Source: Capsaspora owczarzaki ATCC 30864
Taxonomy: Eukaryota; Opisthokonta; Filasterea
DNA: 64,000 bases
Direction: 5' to 3'
NCBI RefSeq assembly: GCF_000151315.2
Contig: NW_011887296.1
Location: forward strand, 196,643 to 260,642
Below are positions 46,096-55,624 of the stretch, piece after piece (the first letter of the stretch is position 1; every line of letters begins with the position of its first letter). The notes under the pieces were generated by a model that saw nothing but the letters and a program-made list of their open reading frames with translations, was not told where the DNA came from and did not search any database. The position numbers and the translations under genes are program-made.

Positions 46096-49000
46096 AGAGG
46101 GCCTCCCTAAAAAGACTCAGTCCAAAAACCATTGCGCCCCCACCCTAAAAAGACTCAAACCCGATTATCTCGGCTTGTATTCCTCCCACCCCGCCGCCGT
46201 CTTCGAATATCAATGAACACTCATTCCAGCTACAAGGAAGACATGGTCAGACGGGCGCAGGAGCAACTTGAGGTCGGCCTCGCCCAGATTGCGACCGCGT
46301 CTCCCTTCCGCCAGAGGCTCCTGACGAAGGCCACCGCCCTCAAACTATACTATTTTGACCCGTTCCTATCCACTACGGATGTCGGCGGAGCTCCGGGAGC
46401 CTCCGCCGAGCGAATCTGGACGACCCGCCAAATCGCCCATGCGCTGGGTCGATCGCAGTCCATGATCGCCCGCTGCATCAAGGCCCACGCCAACCTCGCT
46501 CCTGACATTCCTGGAATGACCTTAGATGAGTTGGCTGACGTTCTGCGCGAGGATCCCATCCAGGGACAAGGCTACGTGTTCACCGTCCCCGAGGAGCAAG
46601 AGCTCGTCGAGTTTGTCAAGCGGTGCTGCTTAGGAGCTGTCTCTCTGAGCAAAACGGAATTCACTCGATATGTGCTTGCAGCCTCGAAGGTGCCGAGGCC
46701 GGACGGCGTGGAAAGACGTCAATTTGAGCACGACAAAGTTTCCGACAAGTGGGTCAATGATTTTGTCGCCCGTCACAGCTCACAGATTGGCTGGCGCAGT
46801 AGCAGCGTGTTGGAAACACTTCGAGTGGCTGCTTTGAGTGAAAAGAAGCTCGGCAGTTTGTTCGCGCTACTGGCGGAGTACAGCAATCTTTACCCGACTC
46901 TTTTCGCTACGCCGGCCAATATTTTCAACATGGACGAGTCGGATTGCTCTGTGGGTCGTAAAAAGAAGCGTGCCCTGGCTGCTGTTGGTGTCAAGCGTGT
47001 CAGTCGGCGATCTGGCCGAACCATTACGATGGGACCGCATGTTACTGGTCTGTTTACTGTTTGTGCTGATGGCACCGCTCCTGTTGCGCCCCACTTCATT
47101 GTCGCGCATCCACGGCCCACTCTACCTCACAGGTGCACCGAGGGCCTGGACGAGGAGTTGATTCACCAGTCCGAGTCCGGCTTCATCAACGAGGAAATCT
47201 TCGACAAGTGGTTTCGAGATTTCGTCGAGGTCGTCAAGGAGCGAGCTACCACCACCCCCGTTCTATTGGTGATGGATGGCAGCTCGTGTCACAAGTTCAC
47301 TGTCGGGTTGATTGACCTCGCGGTGAGCAACAACATCCTGGTTGCGATCCTTCCATCGCACACGTCGACTCACTTGCAGCCGCTCGACGTCACCGTCTTT
47401 GCCTGGTACAAGAACTTGCTCGAGACTCACGTGCAGTCGATTTTGGATGAAGACTCGCCACTCATCGACGTGAACATCAAGCTTCACGGGGCCATTCGGG
47501 CGTGGAACGAAATTGACGACCGATCCAACTTGATCCGATCTGGGTTTCGCCAAACTGGTATCTATCCGCTGGACACGGAAAAGCACAAGACCCTAGCGTT
47601 GCCTTCCGTCGCTGACGTTGCCGTGTCTACGACCCCCTCGCTGCACATTCCCGAGCCACCCCCGACCCCGGATGCTCGGTATTCGGCGTTGTACCGTGTC
47701 CGTCAGATTGCCGATGCCGCCCTGGTAACCATTGGTTGCACTCCGAGAGCTCTACAGCAAAAGAGGGTGCACGATGCAGCGGTAGCTGATTTGCGTCGAA
47801 ATCTCGAGGTCGAACTTTCGGTGCAAGAAGTCCTTCGGGCCCCACCCAGGCCCCTGCGGTCCAGGAGCATTGGCAACAGCTCCATGCGCGTTTCTATGAA
47901 CTCGACCGCTCGATCCCCGCTTACGCCGGAGAATAGGGATGCCCAGCTTAAGCGGCAGGAGTTGCAAGAGAAGAGGAAGCAGCTCGAACCTCTGAAAGAA
48001 GAGTACAATCGGCAACGGCCCATCTTCCTCCGCACGCTAAAAGACCTTGACTCACGCATCTTGACACTTGCGGAGACAATTCTTGCTCTGGAGACTCAGC
48101 TGGCTGCTCTGGGAGAAGAGGTCGAGCAGGACATCGAATCGGCAACTGCCGCGGAGACCCGAAACAAGCTAGCTGCTGCTCGCCTGCAGCATACCAAGCT
48201 CGTACGTGACCGCGCGACATTTTTCAAGAACCGTCTCAAGCGACCCACTCTTCTAAGTCTTGAGCCAGCGGCGACCGCTTCCACACCTCTCGTTCCTCGG
48301 CGCGTCAGCAGGCCTAGGCCCATTCTCGCTTCGCAATCGATGGCGAACGACACTGTCGACTTGGATCAATCAGCCAGCGAGGAGGAAAGCGAGTCTGACG
48401 ACGATGACGACGAGAATCAAGCGTCGTCCGAAATGGCTTCCGCTGCCATCGGCCACAACGACAACCAGGAGGACCCCAGCGATGTCCAGCGTCAACCTCA
48501 AGCCGCCCGCAAGCGTCGCCAGGAAGATGACGATGAAAACGTCGCGCCCGTCTTCACCACGGTCACATCAGACTCGAGCGATGTTGTTCAAGTCGATTAT
48601 CAGCTGAGCTCCACCGAACTCCAAGAAATCCGACGCTATCGCATGCCAACACGTAGTACTACGAAGCAAGATGGACATAATGTCAAATTGGCGCGTGTAG
48701 ACCTCCAACCTGCGTCGTCAAGGCCGGCGCTCAGCGACCTGACAAACCTTTCTCGAAGCAACACGCTACCACTGTAATTTTCCGTGTTTTGTGTTCAATT
48801 CTATGTGCATCCCATGTCATTCAATGTAGTTATGTGTTTTTTCCGGTCAAAAAGGGTGAAATCATGTCTAGGCAGGGGAAGATTGGACCATGCCCGTCCG
48901 GCGCGGGCGGTCTGGCACCTGCCGGGTTCTGTGGTCACATACAGTAACCGTCGCACCAACTGCAATACATAGATACCAGTTGGTATTACATGTCCCAGTT

Positions 49001-49233
49001 GAAGATGGGCCGACAGATCCTCTACACGGGCGACACGGGACTGGCAAAGTCAGTTTCTCCCTAAAACGACTCAGCCCTAATGCACGCCCAGCCAAATCGA
49101 AGCGAAAATTTTCCCCTCCGATTCGCACCAAAATTACCAAATCAACTATATAATTTATGCTCTTTCCAATGATATAGGTGGCAGGGCGAGGAAATGAACA
49201 GGGGGGACTGAGTCTTTTTAGGGAGGCCCTCTC
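46095..49233 (+). mobile_element. pogo/Tigger-type DNA transposon, element 1
   Basis: 3,139 bp bounded by perfect 29-bp terminal inverted repeats beginning GAGAGGGCCTCCCTAAAAAG and flanked by TA target duplications (46093-46094 and 49234-49235), as in the Tc1/mariner/pogo group. Subterminal copies of CCTAAAAAGACTCA occur at 46143 and, slightly altered and in the same orientation, at 49061; these could be extra transposase binding sites. One intact transposase gene is inside. It looks whole and recent. Confidence 0.93.
46213..48777 (+). CDS. DDE_1 (pogo/Tigger) transposase of element 1
   Basis: 854 residues from the ATG at 46213 without interruption. The N terminus has helix-turn-helix-like segments (WTTRQIAHALGRSQSMIARC; ALSEKKLGSLFAL region). 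The DDE domain has all three acidic residues in family contexts: FNMDESDCSVG, LLVMDGSSCHKF and HLQPLDVTVFAWYKN, followed by GFRQTGIYPLD. The C-terminal third is unusual in length, with a coiled coil (KRQELQEKRKQLEPLKEEY) and an acidic stretch (EEESESDDDDDENQ) before a short end. It should be catalytically competent by motif. Confidence 0.93.
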   Translation: MNTHSSYKEDMVRRAQEQLEVGLAQIATASPFRQRLLTKATALKLYYFDPFLSTTDVGGAPGASAERIWTTRQIAHALGRSQSMIARCIKAHANLAPDIPGMTLDELADVLREDPIQGQGYVFTVPEEQELVEFVKRCCLGAVSLSKTEFTRYVLAASKVPRPDGVERRQFEHDKVSDKWVNDFVARHSSQIGWRSSSVLETLRVAALSEKKLGSLFALLAEYSNLYPTLFATPANIFNMDESDCSVGRKKKRALAAVGVKRVSRRSGRTITMGPHVTGLFTVCADGTAPVAPHFIVAHPRPTLPHRCTEGLDEELIHQSESGFINEEIFDKWFRDFVEVVKERATTTPVLLVMDGSSCHKFTVGLIDLAVSNNILVAILPSHTSTHLQPLDVTVFAWYKNLLETHVQSILDEDSPLIDVNIKLHGAIRAWNEIDDRSNLIRSGFRQTGIYPLDTEKHKTLALPSVADVAVSTTPSLHIPEPPPTPDARYSALYRVRQIADAALVTIGCTPRALQQKRVHDAAVADLRRNLEVELSVQEVLRAPPRPLRSRSIGNSSMRVSMNSTARSPLTPENRDAQLKRQELQEKRKQLEPLKEEYNRQRPIFLRTLKDLDSRILTLAETILALETQLAALGEEVEQDIESATAAETRNKLAAARLQHTKLVRDRATFFKNRLKRPTLLSLEPAATASTPLVPRRVSRPRPILASQSMANDTVDLDQSASEEESESDDDDDENQASSEMASAAIGHNDNQEDPSDVQRQPQAARKRRQEDDDENVAPVFTTVTSDSSDVVQVDYQLSSTELQEIRRYRMPTRSTTKQDGHNVKLARVDLQPASSRPALSDLTNLSRSNTLPL

Positions 49234-49401
49234 TAATCCGGAAAACTTTCGTCCATTTGTCGCTTGCTTGCGCTTTTTGTGCTTTCGTTTTTGGCCTGTC
49301 GCTTGCACATTGTCAATAAATCAGAGCTAAACTTGACACGGGAAGCGCGGAAGGAGGGTTGTGCTATATTTGGACAACTGCAGTCCTCTTTGTTTTCAGC
49401 A

Positions 49402-49743
49402 ATGCTTCATGTGAGAGAGATTCGCACCGTAGACTCGGTGATCGATAAGCTAATGGGGGTCACTCTCGGCACAGTTTCCGCAGATGCTACTGACGACCTG
49501 AGCTTTGCTCTGGCTTTCCTGAGGGGTGTTCCAATCGAGGCACCAGCCGAGATTCCCGACCCAAATGCCACTAGATTGTTCCAGGATTATGTTGTTCAAG
49601 AACTTCTCAAGGTGCTTCGGCACAAGACACGCATTTTTTTCTGCCTCGTCCTTCCAAACCAATCTCAGTCACGGCGGGATCTGGCCGCTTACCACTTGGA
49701 GCAGTTTCAACAGAAGCGCATTGCCGCAGATATGCAAGGCTAA
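49402..49743 (+). CDS. Array small protein, unit U1 (type A)
   Basis: 113 residues starting MLHVREIRTVDSVIDKLMGV and ending AADMQG. First A of the trimer array. Upstream lies GTGCTATATTTGGACAACTG and TTTTCAG directly before CAATG. Function unknown. Confidence 0.75.
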   Translation: MLHVREIRTVDSVIDKLMGVTLGTVSADATDDLSFALAFLRGVPIEAPAEIPDPNATRLFQDYVVQELLKVLRHKTRIFFCLVLPNQSQSRRDLAAYHLEQFQQKRIAADMQG

Positions 49744-49900
49744 TCCTTACATTTTTCGCTTGCTTGCTCTTTGTGTGCTTTCGTTTTTGGCCTGTCGCTT
49801 GCATTGTCAATAAATCAGAGCCAAACCTGACACGGGAAGGAAGCAGAAAATGGTCGCTAAATTTGGAGCGCCGAGAGTTTTGTAGTCTTGTTTTTCAGCA

Positions 49901-50242
49901 ATGCCTCAATATTTAAAGATGCGCACCGTGGCCTCGGTGATCGGGAAGCTAATGGAGGTCACTTGCGGCACAGTTTCCGCAGATGCTACTGACGACCTGA
50001 GCTTTGCTCTGGCTTTCCTGTGGGGTGTTCCAATCGAGGCACCAGCCGAGATTCCCGACCCAAATGCCACTAGATTGTTCCAGGATTATGTTGTTCAAGA
50101 ACTTCTCAAGGTGCTTCGGCACAAGACACGCATTTTTCTCTGCCTCGTCCTTCCAAACCCAGATCAGTCACGGCGGGATCTGGCCGCTTACTACTTGGAG
50201 CAGTTTCAACGGAAGCGAATTGCAGCAGATATGCAGGACTAA
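49901..50242 (+). CDS. Array small protein, unit U2 (type B)
   Basis: 113 residues starting MPQYLKMRTVASVIGKLMEV; type B is marked by TCGTVS, LWGVPIEAP and an end AADMQD. Its upstream region uses GCTAAATTTGGAGCG in place of the type A GCTATATTTGGAC. Function unknown. Confidence 0.75.
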   Translation: MPQYLKMRTVASVIGKLMEVTCGTVSADATDDLSFALAFLWGVPIEAPAEIPDPNATRLFQDYVVQELLKVLRHKTRIFLCLVLPNPDQSRRDLAAYYLEQFQRKRIAADMQD

Positions 50243-50418
50243 TGTTATTTTTTTGGGTTTTTTTCTCGCTTGCTTGCTCTTTGTGTGCTTTCGCTTTTTG
50301 GCCTGTCGCTTGCACATTGTCAATAAATCAGAGCCAAACGTGACACGGGAAGCACTGAAGCAGAATGGGTCGCTAAATTTGGAGCGCCGAGAGTTTTTGT
50401 AGTCTTGTTTTTTCAGCA

Positions 50419-50760
50419 ATGCTTCATGTCGTAAAGATTCGCACCGTGGACTCGGTGATCGCGAAGCTATTGAAGGTCACTCTCGGCACAGTTTCCGCAG
50501 ATGCTACTGACGACCTGAGCTTTGCTCTGGCTTTCCTGAGGGGTGTTCCAATCGAGGCACCAGCCGAGATTCCCGACCCAAATGCCACTAGATTGTTCCA
50601 AGATTATGTGGTTCAAGAACTTCTCAAGGTGCTTCGGCACAAGACACGCATTTTTCTCTGCCTCGTCCTTCCAAACCAATCTCAGTCAAGGCGAGATCTG
50701 GCCGCTGACCACTTGGAGCAGTTTCAACGGAAGCGCATTGCCGCAGATATGCAGGGCTAA
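50419..50760 (+). CDS. Array small protein, unit U3 (type C)
   Basis: 113 residues starting MLHVVKIRTVDSVIAKLLKV; type C is marked by AADHLEQFQRKRIAA. The 3' flank has AATAAA at 50828-50833, 68 bp after the stop. Function unknown. Confidence 0.75.
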   Translation: MLHVVKIRTVDSVIAKLLKVTLGTVSADATDDLSFALAFLRGVPIEAPAEIPDPNATRLFQDYVVQELLKVLRHKTRIFLCLVLPNQSQSRRDLAADHLEQFQRKRIAADMQG

Positions 50761-50827
50761 TCCTTACATTTTTCGCTTGCTTGCTCGTTGTGTGCTTTCG
50801 TTACTGGCCTGTCGCTTGCACACTGTC

Positions 50828-50833
50828 AATAAA
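50828..50833 (+). terminator. AATAAA poly(A) signal of unit U3 (array example)
   Basis: One AATAAA follows each unit at a similar distance (for example within GTCAATAAATCAGAGCC in the other types). Here it ends 44 bp before the TATA-like box of the next unit, so neighbouring transcription units almost touch. Confidence 0.6.
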
Positions 50834-50877
50834 CCAGAGCTAAACTTGACACGGGAAGCGCGGAAGGAGGGTTGTGC

Positions 50878-50886
50878 TATATTTGG
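50878..50886 (+). promoter_or_regulatory. TATA-like box of unit U4 (array example)
   Basis: TATATTTGG lies 37 bp upstream of the U4 start codon. The equivalent in types B and C is TAAATTTGG, and in U0 TATTTGG; the position relative to ATG is conserved, which supports a core promoter role. All array units also carry or nearly carry TTTTCAG four bases before ATG, which could be a 3' splice site or part of an initiator. Confidence 0.5.
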
Positions 50887-50914
50887 ACAACTGCAGTCCT
50901 CTTTGTTTTCAGCA

Positions 50915-51256
50915 ATGCTTCATGTGAGAGAGATTCGCACCGTAGACTCGGTGATCGATAAGCTAATGGGGGTCACTCTCGGCACAGTTTCCGCAGATGC
51001 TACTGACGACCTGAGCTTTGCTCTGGCTTTCCTGAGGGGTGTTCCAATCGAGGCACCAGCCGAGATTCCCGACCCAAATGCCACTAGATTGTTCCAGGAT
51101 TATGTTGTTCAAGAACTTCTCAAGGTGCTTCGGCACAAGACACGCATTTTTTTCTGCCTCGTCCTTCCAAACCAATCTCAGTCACGGCGGGATCTGGCCG
51201 CTTACCACTTGGAGCAGTTTCAACAGAAGCGCATTGCCGCAGATATGCAAGGCTAA
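50915..51256 (+). CDS. Array small protein, unit U4 (type A)
   Basis: Same protein as U1 (113 residues) with DNA that I read as identical, including upstream and downstream spacers. Second A of the array. Confidence 0.75.
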   Translation: MLHVREIRTVDSVIDKLMGVTLGTVSADATDDLSFALAFLRGVPIEAPAEIPDPNATRLFQDYVVQELLKVLRHKTRIFFCLVLPNQSQSRRDLAAYHLEQFQQKRIAADMQG

Positions 51257-51585
51257 TCCTTACATTTTTCGCTTGCTTGCTCTTTGTGTGCTTTCGTTTT
51301 TGGCCTGTCGCTTGCATTGTCAATAAATCAGAGCCAAACCTGACACGGGAAGGAAGCAGAAAATGGTCGCTAAATTTGGAGCGCCGAGAGTTTTGTAGTC
51401 TTGTTTTTCAGCAATGCCTCAATATTTAAAGATGCGCACCGTGGCCTCGGTGATCGGGAAGCTAATGGAGGTCACTTGCGGCACAGTTTCCGCAGATGCT
51501 ACTGACGACCTGAGCTTTGCTCTGGCTTTCCTGTGGGGTGTTCCAATCGAGGCACCAGCCGAGATTCCCGACCCAAATGCCACTA

Positions 51586-54500
51586 GAGTGACGGTCTCTA
51601 AATCCGGATGGCGCCTCCTACGGCCTGTGTGCAAGCTTCCGCTCGCGCCTTGCCCCCCTGTGTCAATCAGTGCATCAATACCAATGTGTGGGTGAAGTAG
51701 CGGGGCGCTTTGGCCCGAACTCATCGCTAGGCACGCGAAAAACGAAAAAATGACGAAAAAGCGGATCCAGCCAAAATCCAATGCATCCGGATTAAAATGC
51801 AGGTGTTTTTGGGGCCGCCACGAGGTTGATCGCAAACGCGCCCTGCGGGCTCTGTGACATCGCCAGCCCGCCTTCCGCGAGCCAAATGCAGTCTACACAC
51901 GATAGGTGTTATCGTGACCAAGCGGGCGCGGAGGTGCGGTCGACACGAGCGTGGGAATGGAGGATACGCTCGAACACCACTTTTGCAGCCAATCCATCGT
52001 GAGCTCCCGTCCGGCTGCTAATCGCTCTTCGAGCTAGATTGATGGAGTATATGACATATCAAACCATTTTATTCAATAAACAATACAAAAATCAGGCAGA
52101 GTTTACATTTAGTGCGACGAACGGCCGTCGGTGAGCATTTGTTGCTTGTTTGCTCAGGCGAATCACAAGAGATGGTGGATCTTCAACACGAGGACGCTTG
52201 TCAAGGTGCTCAGGCGTCGGGGCAGCATTAGAGGCTAGTTGAGTAGCGGAACTGCGCGTTGGGAGGCGACTTTGGCGCATGCGGGCCACTAGTTCATCGG
52301 TAAACTGCACTCCGTCGTATGAACCGTCGCTGTCGGACCTTTCAGAGAATGTTCGTTTTGCTGGTGTGATTGCGATCGTTTGCTGGGTCGTCAGGATGGG
52401 GAGCGACGGCGAGGGCAGGCTCTCAGTCGGATTTGCAGCAACAGGCTCTGCAGCCTGCGACAAAACTTGCTCTGATTGACGCAAAGCAATCTGTCGGGCA
52501 CGAGCGGGAGTTTGAGTACGAGCAACAGGGGCTCGAGTACGTTTCGGAGTTGAAGCTTGAAGTGCGGCCAGCTCGTTGCGAGCTTGGGCGAGCTCTGCTT
52601 CGCGCAAAGGGTCTTGCAACTCGGCGGCGGCGGCGAGTTCAGTCTGCAGTGCACTGATTCTCCGTGTCAGAGCAAATTTTGCGTGCTCGGCGGCGGCCTC
52701 GGCAGCCATGGTACGTGACCGGTTCATCAATCGAGTCATCTCCTGCGCAATCTTCGTTTGTTCTTGCAGTTTTTTTGCGTTCGCCCGCTGCATTGCCTCC
52801 TCGGTAATCGCCAGATACGCGCCTTTCGTATGCTTGTGCTTGTAGGTAGTGCTGGTTTGAATTGCGAGGGAATAGGAAGCACGCTGCACGATATCATCGA
52901 CGGTGATGGGGACGCTCAGCAACTCGCGAAGTTTGCCAACGTGACTGAGTGCATCTCGTTCTAGCGCCTCGGAACTGGGACCAGCTGCAAGTTCAACATC
53001 GGCATCATCGAGGATTAGGCGAGCCTTCTTGAATATCAAACGCACCGGCGAAAGCGAGGGAGCAGGGTCTGGGACGCTGGCATACCCGCTCTCCACCGAG
53101 GGCAAAGGCGGTGTGGGGTGGGATATCTCGGCACTCTCGACGACGGGCAGCGTTGGAGTCGACAGGAGATTGGGGACGCTCGCCGTGTCTGTGGGCGTTG
53201 CAGAAACTGGCTGGACGGGCGCAGCCAAGGCCTCTTTTCCTATGAGTGATTCAGTTCTGCTCGCATGGTCCGGGCTCACCACCCACTCGCAGTATGCATT
53301 CTTGTCCAAAGGCCAGATTCCAGTCTTTTTAAATCCAGCAGTGATGACGGCTGTATTTTGCGAAATCTTGTACCACGCATTCAGAGCGCAATGCACTCGC
53401 ATTTGGTCGTCCGAGGCAAAGACGCCAGCTGCAATCGCGCTCGCATACTCTGCTTGTAACTGACGCTTGAAGTAGCCAAACACAGTGCGATCGAGTGGCT
53501 GAGTCTCAGTGCTCGTGTGCGCGGGCAAGACAAGAATCTGAATTTGATCGTAGAAAAACTCGGCCACCAAATCGTGCTCGAGGCTGTGCGTGGATGAGCC
53601 ATCCATGATCAAAAGCAGCGGGCCTGACGGGTGTCTTTCTCGCATGCAGCTTCGCCACTCGCGCAGATAAGTTTTGAACAAGTCTGAGGTCATGTACCCC
53701 TTCTCGGTCGTTGCGGTAGAGCAGGCGTCAATGGGAACGTGTTGGCAAACCGTCGCGACGTTCGTACCCTTCGTAAAAATCAGCATGGGAGGGAGCGGCG
53801 CAGTTCCATCGGCACACACCAAGAAGACGCCGGTGATGTGCCGTCCGAGGCTGTTGTTGTGCCCACCGCCAACGAGCGCGACACGACCCCACGATGCCCC
53901 TAATACAGTCGATCCCTTGACGCGAGAAGAAATCTCGCTCTCGTCAAAGTTGCTGACGCGGCTCGGCTCGACGGTAAGGAGAGGATGTTGATCGTAGGCC
54001 TGTTTGAGTTGAGTCGGGAGAGTCCCGAGATTGTCGGGTGTCAGCGCTGCAGCCCGGCACACTTCCAGCACACGGCCCTTTCGAAGCCTGACGCGTCCCT
54101 TCGCTCGCTTCAAAAAGGTGGCCCACCAGGACCGGCTAGGCGTGTCTTGGACAAACGCCCGCCTTGGTGAGCCGTCGAAAGAAGTTGTTTCAGAACACGG
54201 TTTCAAGTACTTGGCGGCCTGCGCTTTCGTCAGACAGCATGACGCGCGAGCAAACGCTTCCAATAAATTGATAATTGCATCAACTTCGTGATCGGTAAAG
54301 ATGGGTGGTCGGCCTTTCGTGCGGGTGGACCGCGCCAGCTCGATCACTTCATCCAGCGTTCCAGACTGAATCAGTTCGCGGTGGCCCGCGTGGAGTTGAG
54401 CCCAGTCACTGACAGTCGACTTTCCGCACTTGAAGCCAGCCTGCCCCAGCCGCGCGGCGACCTGTTCACATGTCCATTGAAATGGTGTTGTCGTACAACC

Positions 54501-54780
54501 AGTCGAGAGGGTCAGCGGACCCGGGGTTAGCAGCTTGAGGGCGATGGCGATGGCGATCGGTCGTCGGTTTTTTCCAGCCGCCTCGGCGAGTCGCCCAAAC
54601 CACCCCGCGACGATCGCAGCCACCTCAACAAGACACTCCATGTGATAACCAACTCGATTTATGTACAATGGTGAAAGAGCCGAGGCGAAGCGATGAATAG
54701 ACTGCGAGAAAAACGCCTCATCCGGATTAAAATGCAACTCTCGAGGTCTGTAATGCGTCCGGATTTAGAGACAGTTACTC
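51586..54780 (-). mobile_element. pogo/Tigger-type DNA transposon, element 2
   Basis: 3,195 bp with imperfect terminal inverted repeats (about 22 of 25 match), left GAGTGACGGTCTCTAAATCC, right (reversed) GAGTAACTGTCTCTAAATCC, and TA target duplications (51584-51585, 54781-54782). The empty site is readable in sister units as CACTAGATTG. Its transposase gene is intact on the minus strand. Subterminal TCCGGATTAAAATGCA occurs near both ends in the same orientation (51786 and 54721). It inserted after the trimer was amplified, since the other B units lack it. Confidence 0.94.
52092..54641 (-). CDS. DDE_1 (pogo/Tigger) transposase of element 2
   Basis: 849 residues from the ATG at 54641 (MECLVEVAAIVAGWFG). 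N-terminal helix-turn-helix-like region (WTCEQVAARLGQAGFKCGKS), then a DDE domain with SNFDESEIS, LLLIMDGSSTHSL and TQPLDRTVFGYFKRQ, followed by GFKKTGIWPLD. The C-terminal third has a coiled coil (ANAKKLQEQTKIAQEMTRLM) and a basic patch. It shares the layout of the element 1 enzyme but is only distantly similar, so the two elements are different families of one group. Confidence 0.93.
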   Translation of the reverse strand: MECLVEVAAIVAGWFGRLAEAAGKNRRPIAIAIALKLLTPGPLTLSTGCTTTPFQWTCEQVAARLGQAGFKCGKSTVSDWAQLHAGHRELIQSGTLDEVIELARSTRTKGRPPIFTDHEVDAIINLLEAFARASCCLTKAQAAKYLKPCSETTSFDGSPRRAFVQDTPSRSWWATFLKRAKGRVRLRKGRVLEVCRAAALTPDNLGTLPTQLKQAYDQHPLLTVEPSRVSNFDESEISSRVKGSTVLGASWGRVALVGGGHNNSLGRHITGVFLVCADGTAPLPPMLIFTKGTNVATVCQHVPIDACSTATTEKGYMTSDLFKTYLREWRSCMRERHPSGPLLLIMDGSSTHSLEHDLVAEFFYDQIQILVLPAHTSTETQPLDRTVFGYFKRQLQAEYASAIAAGVFASDDQMRVHCALNAWYKISQNTAVITAGFKKTGIWPLDKNAYCEWVVSPDHASRTESLIGKEALAAPVQPVSATPTDTASVPNLLSTPTLPVVESAEISHPTPPLPSVESGYASVPDPAPSLSPVRLIFKKARLILDDADVELAAGPSSEALERDALSHVGKLRELLSVPITVDDIVQRASYSLAIQTSTTYKHKHTKGAYLAITEEAMQRANAKKLQEQTKIAQEMTRLMNRSRTMAAEAAAEHAKFALTRRISALQTELAAAAELQDPLREAELAQARNELAALQASTPKRTRAPVARTQTPARARQIALRQSEQVLSQAAEPVAANPTESLPSPSLPILTTQQTIAITPAKRTFSERSDSDGSYDGVQFTDELVARMRQSRLPTRSSATQLASNAAPTPEHLDKRPRVEDPPSLVIRLSKQATNAHRRPFVALNVNSA

Positions 54781-55128
54781 TAGATTGTTCCAGGATTATG
54801 TTGTTCAAGAACTTCTCAAGGTGCTTCGGCACAAGACACGCATTTTTCTCTGCCTCGTCCTTCCAAACCCAGATCAGTCACGGCGGGATCTGGCCGCTTA
54901 CTACTTGGAGCAGTTTCAACGGAAGCGAATTGCAGCAGATATGCAGGACTAATGTTATTTTTTTGGGTTTTTTTCTCGCTTGCTTGCTCTTTGTGTGCTT
55001 TCGCTTTTTGGCCTGTCGCTTGCACATTGTCAATAAATCAGAGCCAAACGTGACACGGGAAGCACTGAAGCAGAATGGGTCGCTAAATTTGGAGCGCCGA
55101 GAGTTTTTGTAGTCTTGTTTTTTCAGCA

Positions 55129-55470
55129 ATGCTTCATGTCGTAAAGATTCGCACCGTGGACTCGGTGATCGCGAAGCTATTGAAGGTCACTCTCGGCACA
55201 GTTTCCGCAGATGCTACTGACGACCTGAGCTTTGCTCTGGCTTTCCTGAGGGGTGTTCCAATCGAGGCACCAGCCGAGATTCCCGACCCAAATGCCACTA
55301 GATTGTTCCAAGATTATGTGGTTCAAGAACTTCTCAAGGTGCTTCGGCACAAGACACGCATTTTTCTCTGCCTCGTCCTTCCAAACCAATCTCAGTCAAG
55401 GCGAGATCTGGCCGCTGACCACTTGGAGCAGTTTCAACGGAAGCGCATTGCCGCAGATATGCAGGGCTAA
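55129..55470 (+). CDS. Array small protein, unit U6 (type C)
   Basis: Same 113-residue protein as U3; DNA appears identical including spacers. Confidence 0.75.
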   Translation: MLHVVKIRTVDSVIAKLLKVTLGTVSADATDDLSFALAFLRGVPIEAPAEIPDPNATRLFQDYVVQELLKVLRHKTRIFLCLVLPNQSQSRRDLAADHLEQFQRKRIAADMQG

Positions 55471-55624
55471 TCCTTACATTTTTCGCTTGCTTGCTCGTTG
55501 TGTGCTTTCGTTACTGGCCTGTCGCTTGCACACTGTCAATAAACCAGAGCTAAACTTGACACGGGAAGCGCGGAAGGAGGGTTGTGCTATATTTGGACAA
55601 CTGCAGTCCTCTTTGTTTTCAGCA

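Larger units (their letters stand above)
51414..54950 (+). pseudogene. Array unit U5 (type B), split by element 2
   Basis: The two halves, 51414-51585 and 54783-54950, are those of a type B gene interrupted at the Thr-Arg codons of PNATR by a 3,195-bp DNA transposon with a TA duplication. Without the element the unit would match U2. As it stands the frame runs into element sequence and stops soon (about 51695), giving at most a truncated 93-residue product. Confidence 0.88.

Noticed and set aside
46095-54780. Possible LTR or LINE elements at the array insertions
   Set aside because: Terminal inverted repeats, TA duplications and DDE_1 transposases identify both as cut-and-paste DNA transposons; no reverse transcriptase is seen anywhere in the window.
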